This document shows positions 61,685-64,000 of a stretch of DNA of 64,000 nt, piece by piece. The position numbers and the translations under genes were made by a program. The notes under the pieces are model-generated. The model was given only the letters and a program-made list of their open reading frames with translations. It was not told where the DNA came from and searched no databases. The number at the start of each line of letters is the position of its first letter. Within the stretch, counting starts at the first letter, position 1. Source of the DNA: Clostridium sp. CX1 (GTDB lineage Bacteria > Bacillota > Clostridia > Clostridiales > Clostridiaceae); contig NZ_JAODOO010000005.1 in NCBI RefSeq assembly GCF_025398335.1, forward strand, positions 62,001 through 126,000, read 5' to 3'.

Positions 61685-62728
61685 TTATAAAGCCTCAATT
61701 TGTCTCCTAAATCCCTTTGATGTTGAAACTGCTCTACCTATAGCTTTTATTTTGCCTGTTATACAGTTTCTACAATGTGATGGAGTATCTCCTGTACATA
61801 TCTTTCCAGGATAAAGAGCATATAGCTTTCTGTAATCTCCCTCGGTAACATTTGGCATAACTACATTTGCCCCACTTTGAAGAGCTATCATCCTGCCATT
61901 TTTATTTAAAGTTTCCATAGCGGTAGTTGCCGGAATATTTATATCTGGCATTAAAAGTCTAGTTATAGCCATAACCTTTAAACTAGTTATAAAATCTCCA
62001 CCCTTAGCGTCCTTTAATGGAGTGTCCTCATTGGGAATAAATGGTCCTATCCCAATCATATCAGCTTCTATTTCTTTAAAAAATATTATGTCATCTGCTA
62101 AAGATTCTACAGTTTGTCCAGGAAGTCCAACTAAGCACCCTGAACCAACTTCGTAACCTAACTTTCTCAGTTCCTTAAGACATCTTATTCTTTCCTCATG
62201 ACTCATGCCTGGGTCCATGTCTTCATATAGTTTTTTATCTGTAGTTTCTATTCTTATTAAATACCTATCTGCTCCAGCCTCTTTATATGCCTTATAATCC
62301 TCAAAACTTTTTTCGCCTATACTTAGCGTAAGTGCAATATCAAGTTTCTTAATTTCTTGAATTATATATGTCATCTTATCTAAAGTATAATATTCATCTT
62401 CGCCAGACTGCATTACTACAGTTTTATATCCATAATCTACAGCCTTTCTAGCTAGTTCTATTATTTCATCTGGTTCCAATCTATATCTTTTTACATTGCT
62501 ATTTGAGGCTCTTAATCCGCAGTATAAACAGTTTCTTTTACATATGTTGGAAAATTCTATTAATCCTCTTAAATGAACCTCATCTCCTACATACTCAGTT
62601 CTAATTCTATCCGCTGCTCTAAAAAGCTCTTCGTTATAAGTATCATCTTGTAAAAGCTGCACTATTTCACATTTGTTTAAATTATGAGTTTCTTCTGCTT
62701 TTTTTATTAACTCTAAGTTTCTATCCAT
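61685..62728 (-). CDS. hydE: [FeFe]-hydrogenase maturase HydE, radical SAM
   Basis: HydE helps build the dithiolate bridge and diiron site of [FeFe] hydrogenase. The 347-residue protein has the radical SAM loop CKRNCLYCGL (about 63-72, CxxxCxxC), LRGLIEFSNI before it and the barrel region KTVVMQSGEDEYY. It ends with a Cys pair in GDTPSHCRNC that could bind a second cluster in some HydE. HydF and HydG are not in the window. No operon partners: both neighbours are separate units. Confidence 0.93.
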   Translation of the reverse strand: MDRNLELIKKAEETHNLNKCEIVQLLQDDTYNEELFRAADRIRTEYVGDEVHLRGLIEFSNICKRNCLYCGLRASNSNVKRYRLEPDEIIELARKAVDYGYKTVVMQSGEDEYYTLDKMTYIIQEIKKLDIALTLSIGEKSFEDYKAYKEAGADRYLIRIETTDKKLYEDMDPGMSHEERIRCLKELRKLGYEVGSGCLVGLPGQTVESLADDIIFFKEIEADMIGIGPFIPNEDTPLKDAKGGDFITSLKVMAITRLLMPDINIPATTAMETLNKNGRMIALQSGANVVMPNVTEGDYRKLYALYPGKICTGDTPSHCRNCITGKIKAIGRAVSTSKGFRRQIEAL

Positions 62729-62824
62729 AAGTATCTCACGATTCCTTTCTTACAAAATAATCACGACCATATATTTATTTTACACCAAGTTTTAACAACT
62801 AACTATACAAATATTTTAAGCAAT

Positions 62825-62865
62825 AGAATCTAAAAAATTACTTGTGCCGTATTTTTTTAGATTCT
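62825..62865. repeat. 13-bp inverted repeat upstream of hydE
   Basis: AGAATCTAAAAAA (62825-62837) and TTTTTTAGATTCT (62853-62865) surround a 15-base loop. It lies about 100 bases before the hydE start. It may be an operator or a leader hairpin. Confidence 0.5.
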
Positions 62866-62874
62866 ATAAACAAA

Positions 62875-62905
62875 TAAAAAAGCTTTCATAAGTGAAAGCT
62901 TTTTT
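62875..62905 (-). terminator. terminator of the HelD-like gene
   Basis: AGCTTTCA / TGAAAGCT stem (62881-62900) flanked by A- and T-runs, directly after the stop codon. Confidence 0.85.
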
Positions 62906-64000
62906 ATTTAATCGAGGAAGTTTTATATACATATAATTCATGTAATGCTCGTGTAGTCATAACATATTTTAATTTATTCTCTTTATTATCCAGGTTTTCA
63001 TCAGTATCTACCAGTAAAACACAGTCAAACTCTAAGCCTTTCGCAAAGTAGCTAGGAAGTATTACCTCTCCACTAGAGTATATAATATCCTCCCTATTTA
63101 TAACTTTTATATGAGCTTTACTTTTTATTAGATTACCTAAAATTTCTGTCTCTTTTAAGTCTTTACAAACAACAGCTATACTTTCATAACCCTTCTCTTT
63201 TAATTTTATAATATTATCTATTAATTTGTCTACAAGATTATTTACGTCATTTACCTGTTTTTCCACTACTTCTTCACCATTTCTAACTAAAGGAATGGTT
63301 TTATCGCCTTTTAAATACTTATTTGCATAATCAATTATTTCTTTTGTAGAGCGATAGCTTCTAGAAAGCTTAAATTTATGGATATCCAAGTCTGGCAAAA
63401 TATTTTCTAAGTCTGTCATAGGAACTAATCCTTTGATAGGGGTTATTCTTTGATTACTATCTCCAACTACTGTTAAAGACTTGCATCCAGTAAGTTCTTT
63501 TAAAATAATAAATTGAAGAGCTGAGTAATCTTGTGCTTCATCTATTACTATATGTTTTATTTCTTTTTTATATTTTAAACCCTCTAACTTAATTTTTAAG
63601 TATATAATAGCTGATAAATCATCATAGGTTAAGGTTTTCTCATTATTAAATCTATTATATGCCTGTATGACATCTGGATTAGCTATCCAACCTAAGTTAG
63701 TTTTTATTCTTATTACTTCCTGTATAGTTTCTCTTATTCTGTTTCTTCTTACAAATTCTAAATGATTCCGTTGAATCTTTAATTCTGTTTCAGATAGATT
63801 TTTGATAGCCTCTTCATATTCTCTTTTTATTTCTCTTACTATATTGTCTCTTTCATCCCTAATTTTTGAATATATAATTCTTTTTATTTTTTTACTTCTT
63901 CTAAATAAAGGCATATCCTTAAAGTGCTCTTTAAACATCTGATTAATCTCACTGCTTTCAACAATAACCCTATCATAAAACTTAACATCTTCTATCTTAA
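62904..64000 (-). CDS. HelD-like superfamily 1 helicase, N-terminal part beyond the window
   Basis: The frame is open from the right edge through an ATG at 63938, without a stop, so the 5' end lies outside; this ATG is internal. The visible 365 residues include HIVIDEAQDYSALQFIILKEL (helicase motif II), VVGDSNQRITPI (motif III) and LSRSYRSTKEIIDYANKYL (motif IV region). Near the C-terminus are LPSYFAKGLEFDCVLLVD and KLKYVMTTRALHELYVY (motifs V and VI). The upstream helical stretch FKDMPLFRRSKKIKRII fits HelD, which frees stalled RNA polymerase from DNA. UvrD-type helicase is the fallback call. Confidence 0.8.
   Translation of the reverse strand, partial: KIEDVKFYDRVIVESSEINQMFKEHFKDMPLFRRSKKIKRIIYSKIRDERDNIVREIKREYEEAIKNLSETELKIQRNHLEFVRRNRIRETIQEVIRIKTNLGWIANPDVIQAYNRFNNEKTLTYDDLSAIIYLKIKLEGLKYKKEIKHIVIDEAQDYSALQFIILKELTGCKSLTVVGDSNQRITPIKGLVPMTDLENILPDLDIHKFKLSRSYRSTKEIIDYANKYLKGDKTIPLVRNGEEVVEKQVNDVNNLVDKLIDNIIKLKEKGYESIAVVCKDLKETEILGNLIKSKAHIKVINREDIIYSSGEVILPSYFAKGLEFDCVLLVDTDENLDNKENKLKYVMTTRALHELYVYKTSSIK

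Overview
The window looks like the chromosome of a low-GC, strictly anaerobic, acetogenic Clostridium or close relative. The evidence is AT-rich intergenic DNA, strong AGGAGG-type ribosome binding sites, T-box and lysine riboswitches, and a complete Wood-Ljungdahl gene cluster. No phage, insertion sequence or CRISPR array is visible.

Left part (1-9.1 kb): the 3'-truncated pyruvate carboxylase gene pyc with a clear promoter; tsaD (tRNA t6A synthesis); a RusA-type resolvase carrying an extra C-terminal zinc ribbon; a DUF1836 protein; and a three-gene anaerobic glycerol-3-phosphate dehydrogenase operon whose leader holds a terminator hairpin of the kind used for antitermination.

Centre (9.1-30.5 kb): about 21 kb all on the minus strand. 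Reading from the promoter-proximal side the order is acsA, cooC, fhs, fchA, folD, metV, metF, lpdA, a second cooC-like ATPase, acsD, acsC, acsE, acsB, gcvH, acsV, cooT, a His-rich protein, a DUF3786 protein, lplA and a formate/nitrite-family channel. Together these activate formate on tetrahydrofolate, reduce it to methyl-THF, pass the methyl group to the corrinoid protein, reduce CO2 to CO and assemble acetyl-CoA. Nickel-handling and corrinoid-reactivation proteins are included. A lipoyl module (gcvH, lpdA, lplA) is present without gcvP or gcvT. Inverted repeats sit in several of the intercistronic gaps and divide the array into blocks.

Right part (31-64 kb): ordinary chromosomal genes. These are a POT peptide transporter, tRNA-Trp, a metal-binding-type lipoprotein, tsaE-tsaB-rimI, tyrS, small membrane and zinc-ribbon proteins, prfC, trpS behind a T-box, desulfoferrodoxin, a ~2880-residue cyclic beta-glucan synthase-like protein, lysC-lysA behind a lysine riboswitch, an M18 aminopeptidase, a double P-loop protein, hydE, and a HelD-like helicase truncated at the right edge.

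No wholly new enzyme system could be established. The most interesting unexplained structures are RNA-level: a long leader hairpin that buries the ribosome binding site of a 54-residue zinc-ribbon protein (39979-40035), a 134-base hairpin whose wobble pairs point to the plus strand (11835-11968), the glp leader hairpin, and the hairpins inside the acetogenesis cluster. All function calls rest on reading motifs and gene order by eye; no searches were run.
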